Assembly: GCF_945952365.1 (NCBI RefSeq) | Contig: NZ_CAMFHX010000024.1 | Coordinates: 1 to 38,774, forward strand | Direction of reading: 5' to 3' | Origin: an uncultured Cetobacterium sp. | Lineage (GTDB): Bacteria; Fusobacteriota; Fusobacteriia; Fusobacteriales; Fusobacteriaceae | DNA length: 38,774 nt | Shown here: positions 1-8,183 of the stretch, piece by piece | How positions within the stretch are numbered: position 1 is the first letter of the stretch | How the letters are laid out: the number at the start of each line of letters is the position of its first letter | The notes under the pieces: generated by a model | Told to the model about the DNA's origin: nothing | What the model saw: the letters and a program-made list of their open reading frames with translations, nothing else | Databases searched by the model: none | Program-made: the position numbers and the translations under genes

Positions 1-62
1 GACTTTATATATTTTATTAAAATAATTATAGAGTTTTATAAGTATTTGGTAACGGGGGAAAA

Positions 63-611
63 GTGTCTACAATGAAAAATCAAACTAATTATATTTTCTC
101 ACATGTGGTATTAAAAAGTAGTTTTTTTGAAGAGGAAAAGGGATTTACTGATATCTTCTTTAAAGGAGAGGATAAAGAGGTAAAAAAATTACTAGAAATT
201 ATGTGGGATAAATCTTATGAGATGATGGGAGAAGAAAATACAAAAGATAAGATAGTGAAGCAAGAGTTTAACTGTAAAATAGCGAGAGGAGAAATCGAAA
301 ATGATTTTTTATATTGGGCGTTAGAGGTTCCAAATTCAGAGTATCTCGCAGACTCTAAATATGTAGGAGTTTTATATAAATTGGATACTAAGGAAATTGA
401 ATATATAACTTTTGAAAAATCTTGTAGTTTTGGTGGAGGTTTATGGATTAAAAATTTGATAAATAAACTTAAAAGGAAACCGAAAGAGGAGCCAAAAGAA
501 CAGTTTTTCATAGGTGGTTGGACACCTGAGATGCATCTTAACTATGGGATGGAAAATGATTGTAATTTTGAAGAGTTTGTAGAACTTTTAACAAAAAGAT
601 TGAGCAAATAA
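63..611 (+). CDS. Hypothetical protein, 182 aa, family not recognised
   Basis: I do not recognise this protein. It is soluble-looking, with no signal peptide or membrane segment, and is rich in Lys and Glu. There is a basic stretch near residues 135-145 (LKRKPKEEPKE) and a C-terminal acidic/aromatic part (NCNFEEFVELL-like). The start is uncertain. A G-run (54-58) lies only 4 bases before the GTG at 63 and 13 bases before an in-frame ATG at 72, so the protein could be 179 aa. It is followed at once by a strong hairpin terminator, so it is a real 3'-end of a transcript. Its upstream context is cut by the window edge. Coding status is supported by length and by codon use like its neighbours. Confidence 0.75.
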   Translation: MSTMKNQTNYIFSHVVLKSSFFEEEKGFTDIFFKGEDKEVKKLLEIMWDKSYEMMGEENTKDKIVKQEFNCKIARGEIENDFLYWALEVPNSEYLADSKYVGVLYKLDTKEIEYITFEKSCSFGGGLWIKNLINKLKRKPKEEPKEQFFIGGWTPEMHLNYGMENDCNFEEFVELLTKRLSK

Positions 612-612
612 A

Positions 613-650
613 ATAGGCTTCCACCAAAGTGGAAGCCTATTTTATTTTTC
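613..650 (+). terminator. Rho-independent terminator, probably bidirectional
   Basis: Inverted repeat AATAGGCTTCCA / TGGAAGCCTATT with a short loop, then a T-rich tract. The A-run on the left arm means it can also work on the minus strand, ending the convergent tauE/GIY-YIG transcript. Confidence 0.85.
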
Positions 651-654
651 ATCC

Positions 655-912
655 TTACCTATAATTTTGACACAATAGCTCTTTTTCACTCTTCTTCAGA
701 GATTTTATTCTTATCTCCTCTTTAGATGCCTCAGAGCGATTTTCTTTTTCGAAAATAGCCTCAATTTTTATAGGTTTGTGAACTTTTGTATATTTGGCAC
801 CTTTGCCATTGCAATGCTGTTCAAATCTTCGCTCAACATCTGTGGTTATTCCTGTATAGAGTGAATTATTTTCACATCTTAAAATATAGACATACCACTT
901 TTTAGCTTCCAT
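655..912 (-). CDS. GIY-YIG nuclease superfamily protein (UPF0213/YhbQ type)
   Basis: An 85-aa single-domain protein of the UPF0213/YhbQ family, the usual length for that family. Visible motifs are the N-terminal WYVYILRC strand (the GIY element), SLYTGITTDVERRFEQH (the YIG element followed by the conserved Arg), and the SEASKEEIRIKSLKK helix that carries the family's Glu and Lys. Members are small DNA-binding or DNA-cleaving proteins of poorly defined cellular role; YhbQ has been linked to DNA repair. The ATG lies 2 bases beyond the stop of the upstream tauE-like gene on the same strand, so the two are almost certainly co-transcribed and translationally coupled. Family assignment is firm, function is not. 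Confidence 0.9.
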   Translation of the reverse strand: MEAKKWYVYILRCENNSLYTGITTDVERRFEQHCNGKGAKYTKVHKPIKIEAIFEKENRSEASKEEIRIKSLKKSEKELLCQNYR

Positions 913-914
913 TT

Positions 915-1703
915 TTATAAACTCTGTAAAAATGTGATAGCCATTTTTGCAGTTACGATAGTTGTGATGATAAGGAAAACAGGACGAATAAACCCAGTTC
1001 CTTTAGTCACAGCAACTTTCGCTCCAGTACTAGCTCCAAATAACATAACCGCTCCAACTGCTAAAGCATATATATAAGCTATCTTTCCATAGTATATGAA
1101 AGTTATAACACTAGCTACATTACTAGCTAAGTTTAAAAACTTTGAATTTCCACTACTTCTAATAAAATCAAATTTAAATATTCTAATAAGTCCAAATATT
1201 ATAAATGAACCTGTACCTGGACCAAAGAAACCATCATAAAACCCTAGAGAGAATGCCAGAAGAATTCCAAGTTTCAAATTAGATGATGTAACTCCTGTGA
1301 AGTTGTCACAACTTCCAAGATTTTTATTTTTTAATGTGTAAATTAATACCGCCACTAAAAGTCCAAAAGCGATAGGATAAAGATATTTAGAATCTATCAG
1401 CATAACTGATTTTACTCCTAAAATAGCTCCAATAAATGAGAAAGGAACCAGATATTTAATCAAATCCCAATTTATCTTTCCTGAACGAGCAAATTTTAAA
1501 GCACTTCCACTACTTGAGAAAAAAGCAGCTAATTTGTTTGTTCCAAGTGCCATATGTGGATCTAGTCCAGCAGCTAAAAAGGCAGGTAGACTTATAAGTC
1601 CTCCACCGCCAGCGATGGCATCAACAAAAGCAGCACAAAAGCAAGCTGATGCTAAAAACATAAAATTAATAATTGAAATCTCTGAAAAAAATAGTTCTAA
1701 CAT
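915..1703 (-). CDS. TauE/SafE (TSUP) family anion exporter
   Basis: A 262-aa polytopic inner-membrane protein with about eight hydrophobic segments. It carries the family's glycine-rich first repeat (DAIAGGGGLISLPAFLAAG near residues 28-46, then LGTNKLAA) and its second-repeat counterpart (GFYDGFFGPGTGSFI near 154-168). This is the YfcA-like branch of the sulfite exporter TauE/SafE family, which exports small organic or sulfur oxyanions. The substrate cannot be read from sequence. A well-spaced promoter precedes it on the minus strand, and the GIY-YIG gene follows after 2 bases. A sulfite reductase operon lies 22 kb away in this window, but nothing here ties the two together. Confidence 0.9.
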   Translation of the reverse strand: MLELFFSEISIINFMFLASACFCAAFVDAIAGGGGLISLPAFLAAGLDPHMALGTNKLAAFFSSSGSALKFARSGKINWDLIKYLVPFSFIGAILGVKSVMLIDSKYLYPIAFGLLVAVLIYTLKNKNLGSCDNFTGVTSSNLKLGILLAFSLGFYDGFFGPGTGSFIIFGLIRIFKFDFIRSSGNSKFLNLASNVASVITFIYYGKIAYIYALAVGAVMLFGASTGAKVAVTKGTGFIRPVFLIITTIVTAKMAITFLQSL

Positions 1704-1735
1704 GTAAAGTCCCCCGAATGATTTATTTACTTTTT

Positions 1736-1764
1736 AGTATATCATCTAAAGAATTTTTACACAA
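1736..1764 (-). promoter_or_regulatory. Predicted sigma-70 promoter for the TauE-like gene
   Basis: On the minus strand: TTGTGT (1764-1759), 17-base spacer, TATACT (1741-1736). A GGGGGA ribosome site follows just before the ATG at 1703. Confidence 0.65.
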
Positions 1765-1768
1765 TAGT

Positions 1769-3256
1769 TTATAAGCTGTTCATGAACTTTTGGAAAGCTT
1801 CTTTTCCAAGGGTATCTCGTTTAAATACTCCAGCATGCTCTAGAACAGTATTGAAAGTTCTTCCAATCTCCTCTTTTAAAACTTCATTATCTATCACCTC
1901 ATCTCTTCTAGAAGAGATTTCATTTATCCAATCAAAATGCTTTCCAAGAGTTGGGTCATTTTTTAAATTCTCTTTCCAATTTTGATTTTTTAAAGCTATT
2001 TCTAAAAGTTTCATCTCTTCTGCCAATCTCCCGGGTAGAATAGCAAGCCCCATAACTTCAATAAGACCGATATTCTCCTTTTTTATATTGTGAACCTCAG
2101 AGTGTGGATGGAAGATTCCCATAGGATGCTCATCGGATGTTCTATTGTTTCTTAAAGCTAAATCCATTTGGAATTTTTTACCAACTCTTCTAGCGATAGG
2201 AGTTACAGTATTATGTGGTATATCCCCTGAATGTGAATGTAGCTGCACACTTTCATCACTGTAATTTTTCCAAGAGTTAAAAATGTGCTCAGCAGCTTTT
2301 GCTAAAGTTTCTTTATCATCGGCTGTGATTCTGATAACAGATATAGGCCATTTCACAATTCCACACTCTATCTCTGGGAAACTTTTAAGAGTGAAACTAT
2401 TTTCAATGTTAGATTTCTCCATAGGGAAAGTATGTTTTCCAGCTTGATAGTGATCATGAGATAGAATCGATCCACCAACTATTGGAAGATCAGCGTTTGA
2501 TCCAATGCAGTAGTGTGGAAACTGCTCTACAAACTCTAAAAGACGATCGAAAGTATCTTTACTCATCTTCATAGGTCTATGCTCTTCACAGAAAACTATA
2601 GAATGTTCGTTATAATAAACGTATGGTGAAAATTGTAAGTGCCAATTTTCAGATTTTAAAGTCATTGGAATAACTCTGTGTGTACTTCTAGCTGGATGAT
2701 TTAAACGACCTGCATATCCAACGTTATCTAGACAAAGTAAGCAGCTAGGATATGAAGATTTTGGCATAGTTTTCTCTCTTTCAATATCCTTTGGATCCTT
2801 CTCGGGCTTAGCTAGATTTATTGTAATCTCTAAATCTCCGTAAGGAGTTGGTGAATACCAGTGTAGATTTCTTTTTATTCTAGCATCTCTGATATAGTTT
2901 GTAGCTTTAGAGAAGTTGTAATAGTTTAAAGTTGCAACTTCTGGTGAAACTGCATAGTCGGCTTTGAATTTATCTATAACAGTTTTTGGTCTAGGAGTTA
3001 TACAGTTCATAATCTTTGTATCTAAAAGTTCCATCTCTGCTGGAGAGTTACTTATAAGATTATTTTTTATAGCCCAGTCACAGATATCTAAAAGTATAAT
3101 CTCTATATCTCTTTCGGTTTTAGGAGTTTCATCTTTCCAATCGTTCAGATTTAAACTGTCTAAAATTAGATTTCTAGAGTAGATAACTTCATCTTTTTCA
3201 ATTAGGTTGTTTTCAATTCCATAGTTTAAAAGTTCATTTATAAGTGAAAATATCAT
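1769..3256 (-). CDS. galT: UDP-glucose--hexose-1-phosphate uridylyltransferase (class II GalT)
   Basis: Leloir-pathway enzyme that swaps UMP between UDP-glucose and galactose-1-phosphate. At 495 aa it is the long Firmicutes-type (class II) form, not the roughly 350-aa E. coli type. Supporting motifs are SYPSCLLCLDNVGYAGR near residue 167, the active-site region GGSILSHDHYQAGKH near 260, and LHSHSGDIPHNTVTPIARR near 340. The ATG overlaps the galK stop by one base (TAATG), so translation is coupled and the order is galK-galT. galE is not in the window, so UDP-galactose recycling must be encoded elsewhere. Cytoplasmic; expected to be controlled with galK by the divergent ROK protein. Confidence 0.96.
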   Translation of the reverse strand: MIFSLINELLNYGIENNLIEKDEVIYSRNLILDSLNLNDWKDETPKTERDIEIILLDICDWAIKNNLISNSPAEMELLDTKIMNCITPRPKTVIDKFKADYAVSPEVATLNYYNFSKATNYIRDARIKRNLHWYSPTPYGDLEITINLAKPEKDPKDIEREKTMPKSSYPSCLLCLDNVGYAGRLNHPARSTHRVIPMTLKSENWHLQFSPYVYYNEHSIVFCEEHRPMKMSKDTFDRLLEFVEQFPHYCIGSNADLPIVGGSILSHDHYQAGKHTFPMEKSNIENSFTLKSFPEIECGIVKWPISVIRITADDKETLAKAAEHIFNSWKNYSDESVQLHSHSGDIPHNTVTPIARRVGKKFQMDLALRNNRTSDEHPMGIFHPHSEVHNIKKENIGLIEVMGLAILPGRLAEEMKLLEIALKNQNWKENLKNDPTLGKHFDWINEISSRRDEVIDNEVLKEEIGRTFNTVLEHAGVFKRDTLGKEAFQKFMNSL

Positions 3257-4443
3257 TAGAAATCACCTAACTTTCTAGCTCCATCGCCTGGATTGCCTAT
3301 ATAAAAGGCTGCTTCTAAACCAGTCTTTTCAAAATATTTTTTTCCAACGTGAGCTATAAAATCTTCAAGAGCTTCATTTTTAACAAGAGAAACAGTACAT
3401 CCTCCAAATCCAGCTCCAGTCATTCTAGAACCGATTGTTCCCTTCTCCTCTAGTGCAGCTTCAACTAAGCTATCAAGTTCAAATCCAGTAACTTCGTAGT
3501 CATCTCTAAGTGAGTTGTGAGATTCTATCATCAGCTCACCAAATTTATTGATATCTCCAGCTTTTAAAGCTGCCATAGCATCTAACACTCTAACGTTTTC
3601 AGTGACAGCATGTCTCACTCTAGAAATAGCTTCATCTGATTTTATATGGTGTTTAACATTTTCGAAAAGTTGTATATCCATATCACAAAGTGAATTGATT
3701 TCGACTTTGGCATCTTTTAAATCTTTTAAAGCACCATCACACGAAGCTCTTCTTTCGTTGTATTTAGATTCTCCAAGCCCTCTTCTTTTGTTTGTATTTG
3801 CAATAACGATAGAGATATCGTTTAGCATAAATGGAGCGTATGTATAATTTAAAGTGTTGCAATCTAAAAGTATGGCGTGGTCTTTTTTACCCATTCCGAT
3901 AGAGAATTGATCCATAATACCGCAGTTAACTCCGATAAATTCATTTTCAGTTTTTTGACATAGTTTTACCATTTCGACCATATCTACATCTAAGTTGAAA
4001 AGATTTTTTATGATAACTGATGTTAAAACTTCAATTGAAGCTGATGAAGATAATCCAGCTCCGTTTGGAATATTTCCGTAGAATAAAACATCAAAACCAG
4101 AATCGATTTTAAATCCAGCATCTAAGAAAGTTTTTATAACCCCTTTTGGATAATTAGCCCAGTCATCTTTTTTATCATATATTAAAGAGTCTAAAGAGAA
4201 CTCGATTGTCCCTAACTCTTTGAAGTTTTCAGAGAACATTCTAAAGTTTTTATCCTCTCTTTTAGTTACAACAGCGTATGTTCCAAAGTCTAAAGCACAA
4301 GGGAAAACTTTCCCACCGTTATAGTCTATATGTTCTCCTATTAGATTAACTCTTCCAGGTGCGAAGAAAACTTCTGTAGGGGTTGTAGTATCTTTTTTAA
4401 ATTCGTTTTTAAAGTTTTGCACTAAGTTTTTTACAAGTTCCAT
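3256..4443 (-). CDS. galK: Galactokinase
   Basis: Phosphorylates alpha-D-galactose at C1 with ATP. The 395-aa length is typical. GHMP kinase motifs are all present: the galactokinase signature PGRVNLIGEHIDYNGG (residues 29-44), the ATP-binding loop PNGAGLSSSASIE (126-138), the catalytic-base Asp178 in GVNCGIMDQFSIG, and the C-terminal MTGAGFGGCTVSL loop. It is the first gene of a minus-strand operon with galT. A weak TATACT -10 box (4492-4487) sits upstream within the control region shared with the ROK regulator. The product feeds GalT. Confidence 0.97.
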   Translation of the reverse strand: MELVKNLVQNFKNEFKKDTTTPTEVFFAPGRVNLIGEHIDYNGGKVFPCALDFGTYAVVTKREDKNFRMFSENFKELGTIEFSLDSLIYDKKDDWANYPKGVIKTFLDAGFKIDSGFDVLFYGNIPNGAGLSSSASIEVLTSVIIKNLFNLDVDMVEMVKLCQKTENEFIGVNCGIMDQFSIGMGKKDHAILLDCNTLNYTYAPFMLNDISIVIANTNKRRGLGESKYNERRASCDGALKDLKDAKVEINSLCDMDIQLFENVKHHIKSDEAISRVRHAVTENVRVLDAMAALKAGDINKFGELMIESHNSLRDDYEVTGFELDSLVEAALEEKGTIGSRMTGAGFGGCTVSLVKNEALEDFIAHVGKKYFEKTGLEAAFYIGNPGDGARKLGDF

Positions 4444-4635
4444 AAATAATCTCTCCTTTTTTAGCTCTTTTGTTAGTTTTGATTTGAGTATACTGTAAAA
4501 AAAAATGTTTTAAAAGATAAAAATGTTATTTTGAAACAAACTTACTTAAAAAAGTAAAAAAAGTAGTTCTTAAATACATTGACTAAAATATAAAATAAAG
4601 GTTATTATTGAAGTATAGAGTTGATGGAGGGGAAT
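4444..4635. promoter_or_regulatory. Divergent gal control region (galK / ROK regulator)
   Basis: A 192-base AT-rich region. Plus-strand promoter toward the ROK gene: TTGACT (4579-4584), 18 bases, TATTAT (4603-4608). Minus-strand -10 TATACT (4492-4487) toward galK with a poor -35. Between them is a small inverted repeat, TACTT-AAAA-AAGTA (4543-4556), and an A-tract element AAAAAGTAAAAAAAGT (4549-4564) that recurs before the sugar ABC ATPase gene at 6815-6830. These are candidate operator sequences for the ROK protein; binding is inferred. Confidence 0.5.
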
Positions 4636-5802
4636 ATGAAATTTACACAGTCTCAATTGAGAATATTAGAGATGATTAAAAATAAAAATAGAATATGTAG
4701 AAAGAAAATAGCAGAAGAGCTAGAGCTTACACCAGCAGCGATAACAAAATCTATTGATCCACTTCTTCAATGTGGAGTCGTTTTAGAGGCTGCTCAAAGA
4801 GAGTCAACTGGTGGAAGACGGGCAATTGACTTATCCTTAAATAAATATTGGGTAGGAAAAATATTGGGGATATCTTTAACTCCAACCTCGGTTATAACAT
4901 CTGTTGGAAATATAGAGGGAGAGATTTTTAGAACTAATAGATATAAAATCGATGAAAGCGAGGAGCTTATATCCTATCTAGAGGAGATAATTGAGATTGA
5001 GTTAGAAAAAGAATCGGAAATTAAAGTGATTTCAATGGCTATAACAGGGCTTATCAATTCTGAAAATGGAGTTATTCTGTTTTCACCGCACTATAAAAGA
5101 AAAAAAATCAATATAAAAGAGAGAGTAGAGAAAAAATTTGGAATTTCAGTATTGGTTGAAAATGATGTTAGAGCGATGGCTTTAACAGAGAGATATTTTG
5201 GTACAGCAAAAGATAGTGAAAATTATGTTGTTTTAAATGTTTCAGAGGGAATAGGAAGCTCTATTTTTATGAATGGAGATTTGTTATCAGGACATGGCTT
5301 TATTTCTGGTGAGATAGGGCATGTTGTTATGGATAGAAGTAGTTTAAGAAGATGTTCGTGTGGGAAAAGAGGCTGTTTAGAAGCAGAAGCATCAAACGCA
5401 GCTATTATAAATAGATTGGTATCAATGATAAAGTTAAATAACTATAGCTCTTTGAAGGAAAAATTGAAAGCAGAGGGGTCGATAGATATTTTAGATGTTT
5501 TAAAAGGTGTGAAAGAGAGAGATTTTTTAAGTACAAAGGTTAGTACTGAAGCTATGGTTATAATAGCTCACAGCATAGATATGATTATATCTCTTGTAAA
5601 TCCAGAGAAGATAGTTTTAGTTGGTGAAATTTTTAAAGAAAATTTGTTATTAAATACTTTGAAGTTAGAATTACAAAAGGTCACGTTAGAAGAGCAGAAA
5701 TATGATTTGGTGGTCTCAGAAACTTTAAATGAGATGCATGTTTACAATCCTATCTCGGTTGTAAGACATAATCTTTTTAGAAAAAATATATGGAGGGGAT
5801 AG
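4636..5802 (+). CDS. ROK-family transcriptional regulator (NagC/XylR type), likely gal repressor
   Basis: A 388-aa regulator. An N-terminal winged helix (residues 1-65, with KKIAEELELTPAAITKSI as the HTH) joins a ROK sugar-kinase-like domain. The kinase-like part shows VLVENDVRAMALTERYFG, GIGSSIFMNGDLLSGHGFISGEIGHVV, and the zinc motif CSCGKRGCLEAEAS. The start is set at ATG 4636 because GGAGGGG (4626-4632) lies just upstream; upstream in-frame TTG/ATG codons (4621, 4624) have no ribosome site and would place the SD inside the gene. It is divergent from galKT and immediately precedes galM, so a galactose-responsive repressor role is the natural inference. The inducer is not proven by sequence. 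Confidence 0.93.
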   Translation: MKFTQSQLRILEMIKNKNRICRKKIAEELELTPAAITKSIDPLLQCGVVLEAAQRESTGGRRAIDLSLNKYWVGKILGISLTPTSVITSVGNIEGEIFRTNRYKIDESEELISYLEEIIEIELEKESEIKVISMAITGLINSENGVILFSPHYKRKKINIKERVEKKFGISVLVENDVRAMALTERYFGTAKDSENYVVLNVSEGIGSSIFMNGDLLSGHGFISGEIGHVVMDRSSLRRCSCGKRGCLEAEASNAAIINRLVSMIKLNNYSSLKEKLKAEGSIDILDVLKGVKERDFLSTKVSTEAMVIIAHSIDMIISLVNPEKIVLVGEIFKENLLLNTLKLELQKVTLEEQKYDLVVSETLNEMHVYNPISVVRHNLFRKNIWRG

Positions 5803-5804
5803 TT

Positions 5805-6806
5805 ATGATATTGAAGGTTTCAGAATTTGGAAAAACTGATGATGGGCAAGAGGTTTTACTTTATAACTTCCAAAATGAGTTTATAGAGTTAGAGATTATC
5901 TCTTATGGAGGGATTATAAAATCTTTAAAAACAGCCGATAAAAACAGAAAATTTGAAAATATTGTACTCGGGTATGAAACTTTAAAAGAGTATAAAAAAG
6001 ATGATTGTTATCTTGGAGCTATAACAGGAAGAGTTGCTGGAAGAATAAAAGATGGCATTTTAAAAATTAAAAATGATGTATATAGTTTAGAAAAAAACAA
6101 CAGTGGAAATAATTTGCATGGAGGACCCGTAGGCTTAAATAGTAGAGTTTGGAAAGGTCATGCAGAGGTTGTAGGAGAAAAGGGTATTTTAACCTTAACT
6201 TATAAAAGTTTACATCTAGAATCTGGATTTCCTGGGGAAGTAGATTTTAAAGTTCAATATACTTTAGAAAAAAATAGATTAGAGATAGATTATTTAGGTG
6301 AAAGCGACAGAGATACATATATAAATTTAACAAATCATAGTTATTTTAATTTGAGTGGAGATGCTAAAAGGGATATAAGAGGAAGTGATGTAAAAATAAA
6401 TGCTTCGGCTTATGGAGTTGTTGATGAAAGAACATTGCCGATATCTTTAGACAAAACAGCTGATTTTATAAAATTTAATTGTTTTGAAAACTTGGGTGAG
6501 GTTTTAGAAAAAGATAGTTCACAAATTGCAGTTGTAGGAGGGGGGCTAGATCATCCTTTCGAAATGAGTAAAGAATATGAGTATGATATAGAGTTTAAAG
6601 ATGAAATTTCAGGAAGAAGTATGAAAGTTAAAAGTAGTGAGCCTGTAGCTGTTATATACACAGGAAATTATTTGAATAAAAAACATAATGGAATCTGCTT
6701 TGAAATGCAAGATTATCCAGATGTAATTAATTTTTTACCTGAGAAAGTTAAAATCTATAATAAAAATATGGTATATAAAACTAAAACTATTTTTATTTTT
6801 AACTAA
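5805..6806 (+). CDS. galM: Aldose 1-epimerase (galactose mutarotase)
   Basis: Interconverts alpha and beta anomers of hexoses, supplying alpha-galactose to GalK. The 333-aa length and motifs fit the GalM family: NNLHGGPVGLNSRVW (substrate loop with His), YLGESDRDTYINLTNHSYFNL split around the catalytic His in TNHSYFNLSG, GGGLDHPF, and the C-terminal GICFEMQDYPD with the catalytic Glu. ATG 5805 is chosen because GGAGGGG at 5792-5798 is at good spacing. An earlier in-frame ATG at 5790 overlaps that SD. The gene begins 2 bases after the ROK stop, so the two form one operon. Confidence 0.95.
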   Translation: MILKVSEFGKTDDGQEVLLYNFQNEFIELEIISYGGIIKSLKTADKNRKFENIVLGYETLKEYKKDDCYLGAITGRVAGRIKDGILKIKNDVYSLEKNNSGNNLHGGPVGLNSRVWKGHAEVVGEKGILTLTYKSLHLESGFPGEVDFKVQYTLEKNRLEIDYLGESDRDTYINLTNHSYFNLSGDAKRDIRGSDVKINASAYGVVDERTLPISLDKTADFIKFNCFENLGEVLEKDSSQIAVVGGGLDHPFEMSKEYEYDIEFKDEISGRSMKVKSSEPVAVIYTGNYLNKKHNGICFEMQDYPDVINFLPEKVKIYNKNMVYKTKTIFIFN

Positions 6807-6851
6807 TTGTTAATAAAAAGTAAAAAAAGTGTTAAAAATAAACAAAAAAAC

Positions 6852-6880
6852 TTGATTTTTGAAAAAAGTTGCTATATAAT
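6852..6880 (+). promoter_or_regulatory. Predicted promoter of the sugar ABC ATPase gene
   Basis: TTGATT (6852-6857), 17 bases, TATAAT (6875-6880). Just upstream, at 6815-6830, is a 16-base A-rich element identical to one in the gal control region. Confidence 0.75.
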
Positions 6881-6919
6881 GACCTCAGATTTAGTAAATA
6901 AAGAGGAGGAAGAATTAAT

Positions 6920-8044
6920 ATGGCAGAAGTAGTGTTAAAAAAAGTTGAGAAACAATATCCAAATGGGTTTAAGGCAGTTCATGGAATCGATCTTGAGATT
7001 AAAGATGGGGAGTTTATGGTTTTCGTTGGACCATCTGGTTGTGCAAAATCAACTACTCTAAGAATGGTTGCAGGATTAGAGGAGATAACAGGTGGAGAAA
7101 TCTACATAGGAGAGAAGCTAGTTAATGACTTACCTCCTAAAGATAGAGGAATTGCAATGGTTTTCCAAAACTATGCACTTTACCCTCATATGACAGTTTA
7201 TGATAATATGGCATTCGGTCTTAAAATGGCAAAGGTACCTAAAGGTGAGATTGATAAAAGAGTTAAAGAAGCAGCAGAAAAATTGGAGATAACAGATCTT
7301 TTAGATAGAAAACCAAAAGAGATGTCTGGAGGACAAAGGCAAAGGGTTGCAGTAGGAAGAGCGATTGTTAGAAAACCAGAAGTTTTCCTATTCGATGAGC
7401 CACTTTCTAATCTAGATGCAAAATTAAGAGTATCTATGAGAGTTAGAATTACTCAACTTCATAAGCAGTTAAAAGAAGAGGGACAAAATGCAACTATGAT
7501 TTATGTTACTCATGACCAAGTTGAAGCGATGACAATGGGAGATAGAATCTGTGTATTAAACTACGGTAAAATAATGCAAGTTGATACTCCATTAAATCTA
7601 TATAATAGTCCGGCAAATAAATTCGTTGCAGGATTTATCGGTTCACCTGCTATGAATATTGTAAAAGCTTCTTTAATTACAGAAGGAGAAAATGTTTTGG
7701 TGAAGTTAGCTAATGGAGATAAGTTAGTATTGCCAAAAGCTAAAGCTGAAAAGGTAAAAGGGCAAATTGGAAAAGATGTTTGGTTTGGAATTAGACCAGA
7801 AAATGTAGGAAATAAAAATACAGCTAAAGTTGGAGATGCTTCTTTAGTTGGAAAAGTAAATATAGTAGAGCAAATGGGTAACGAAGAGTTTATATATTTC
7901 TTTATTGGGGATGCTCAATATACTGCTAGAATTCCTGCTGAAAAATCAACAGGAGCAAACTTTAATCAGAAAGATGAGTTTTATTTTGAAATGGATAAAT
8001 GTCATATATTTGATATAGAATCTGAGAAAAATTTAACAATTTAA
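6920..8044 (+). CDS. Sugar ABC transporter ATP-binding protein (MsmX/UgpC/MalK type)
   Basis: A 374-aa ATPase of the CUT1 carbohydrate-importer family. It has the nucleotide-binding domain in residues 1-235 and the C-terminal regulatory OB/TOBE domain typical of MalK/UgpC/MsmX (FGIRPENV near 290). Motifs: Walker A GPSGCAKST (37-45), Q-loop VFQNYALYPHMTV, signature MSGGQRQRV (135-143), Walker B VFLFDEPLSNLD, and H-loop YVTHDQVEAMTMGD. Ala42 replaces the normally invariant Gly before the P-loop Lys (GCAKST rather than GCGKST). No permease or binding protein is adjacent, so it probably energises several sugar importers encoded elsewhere, as MsmX does in Bacillus. It has its own promoter and terminator, so it is monocistronic. 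Confidence 0.94.
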   Translation: MAEVVLKKVEKQYPNGFKAVHGIDLEIKDGEFMVFVGPSGCAKSTTLRMVAGLEEITGGEIYIGEKLVNDLPPKDRGIAMVFQNYALYPHMTVYDNMAFGLKMAKVPKGEIDKRVKEAAEKLEITDLLDRKPKEMSGGQRQRVAVGRAIVRKPEVFLFDEPLSNLDAKLRVSMRVRITQLHKQLKEEGQNATMIYVTHDQVEAMTMGDRICVLNYGKIMQVDTPLNLYNSPANKFVAGFIGSPAMNIVKASLITEGENVLVKLANGDKLVLPKAKAEKVKGQIGKDVWFGIRPENVGNKNTAKVGDASLVGKVNIVEQMGNEEFIYFFIGDAQYTARIPAEKSTGANFNQKDEFYFEMDKCHIFDIESEKNLTI

Positions 8045-8056
8045 CATAGAGAAAAT

Positions 8057-8087
8057 GGGCCCCGAAAAAAGGGCTCGTTTTTTTTGT
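8057..8087 (+). terminator. Rho-independent terminator of the ABC ATPase gene
   Basis: Stem GGGCCC / GGGCTC (with one G-U pair) around an A-rich loop, then T8. Confidence 0.85.
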
Positions 8088-8115
8088 ATAAAAAAACTAT
8101 AAATTGATAAATTGA

Positions 8116-8144
8116 TTGAAGTTTGAACATAAAAGTGCTATAAT
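8116..8144 (+). promoter_or_regulatory. Predicted minCDE promoter
   Basis: TTGAAG (8116-8121), 17 bases, TATAAT (8139-8144), about 40 bases before the minC start. Confidence 0.75.
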
Positions 8145-8183
8145 TTGATGATATGTAAAAAATAAAATTAGGAGCGTACAAAT

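Noticed and set aside
4621-4635. Earlier starts for the ROK gene (TTG 4621, ATG 4624)
   Set aside because: They precede or overlap the GGAGGGG ribosome site, which properly serves ATG 4636.
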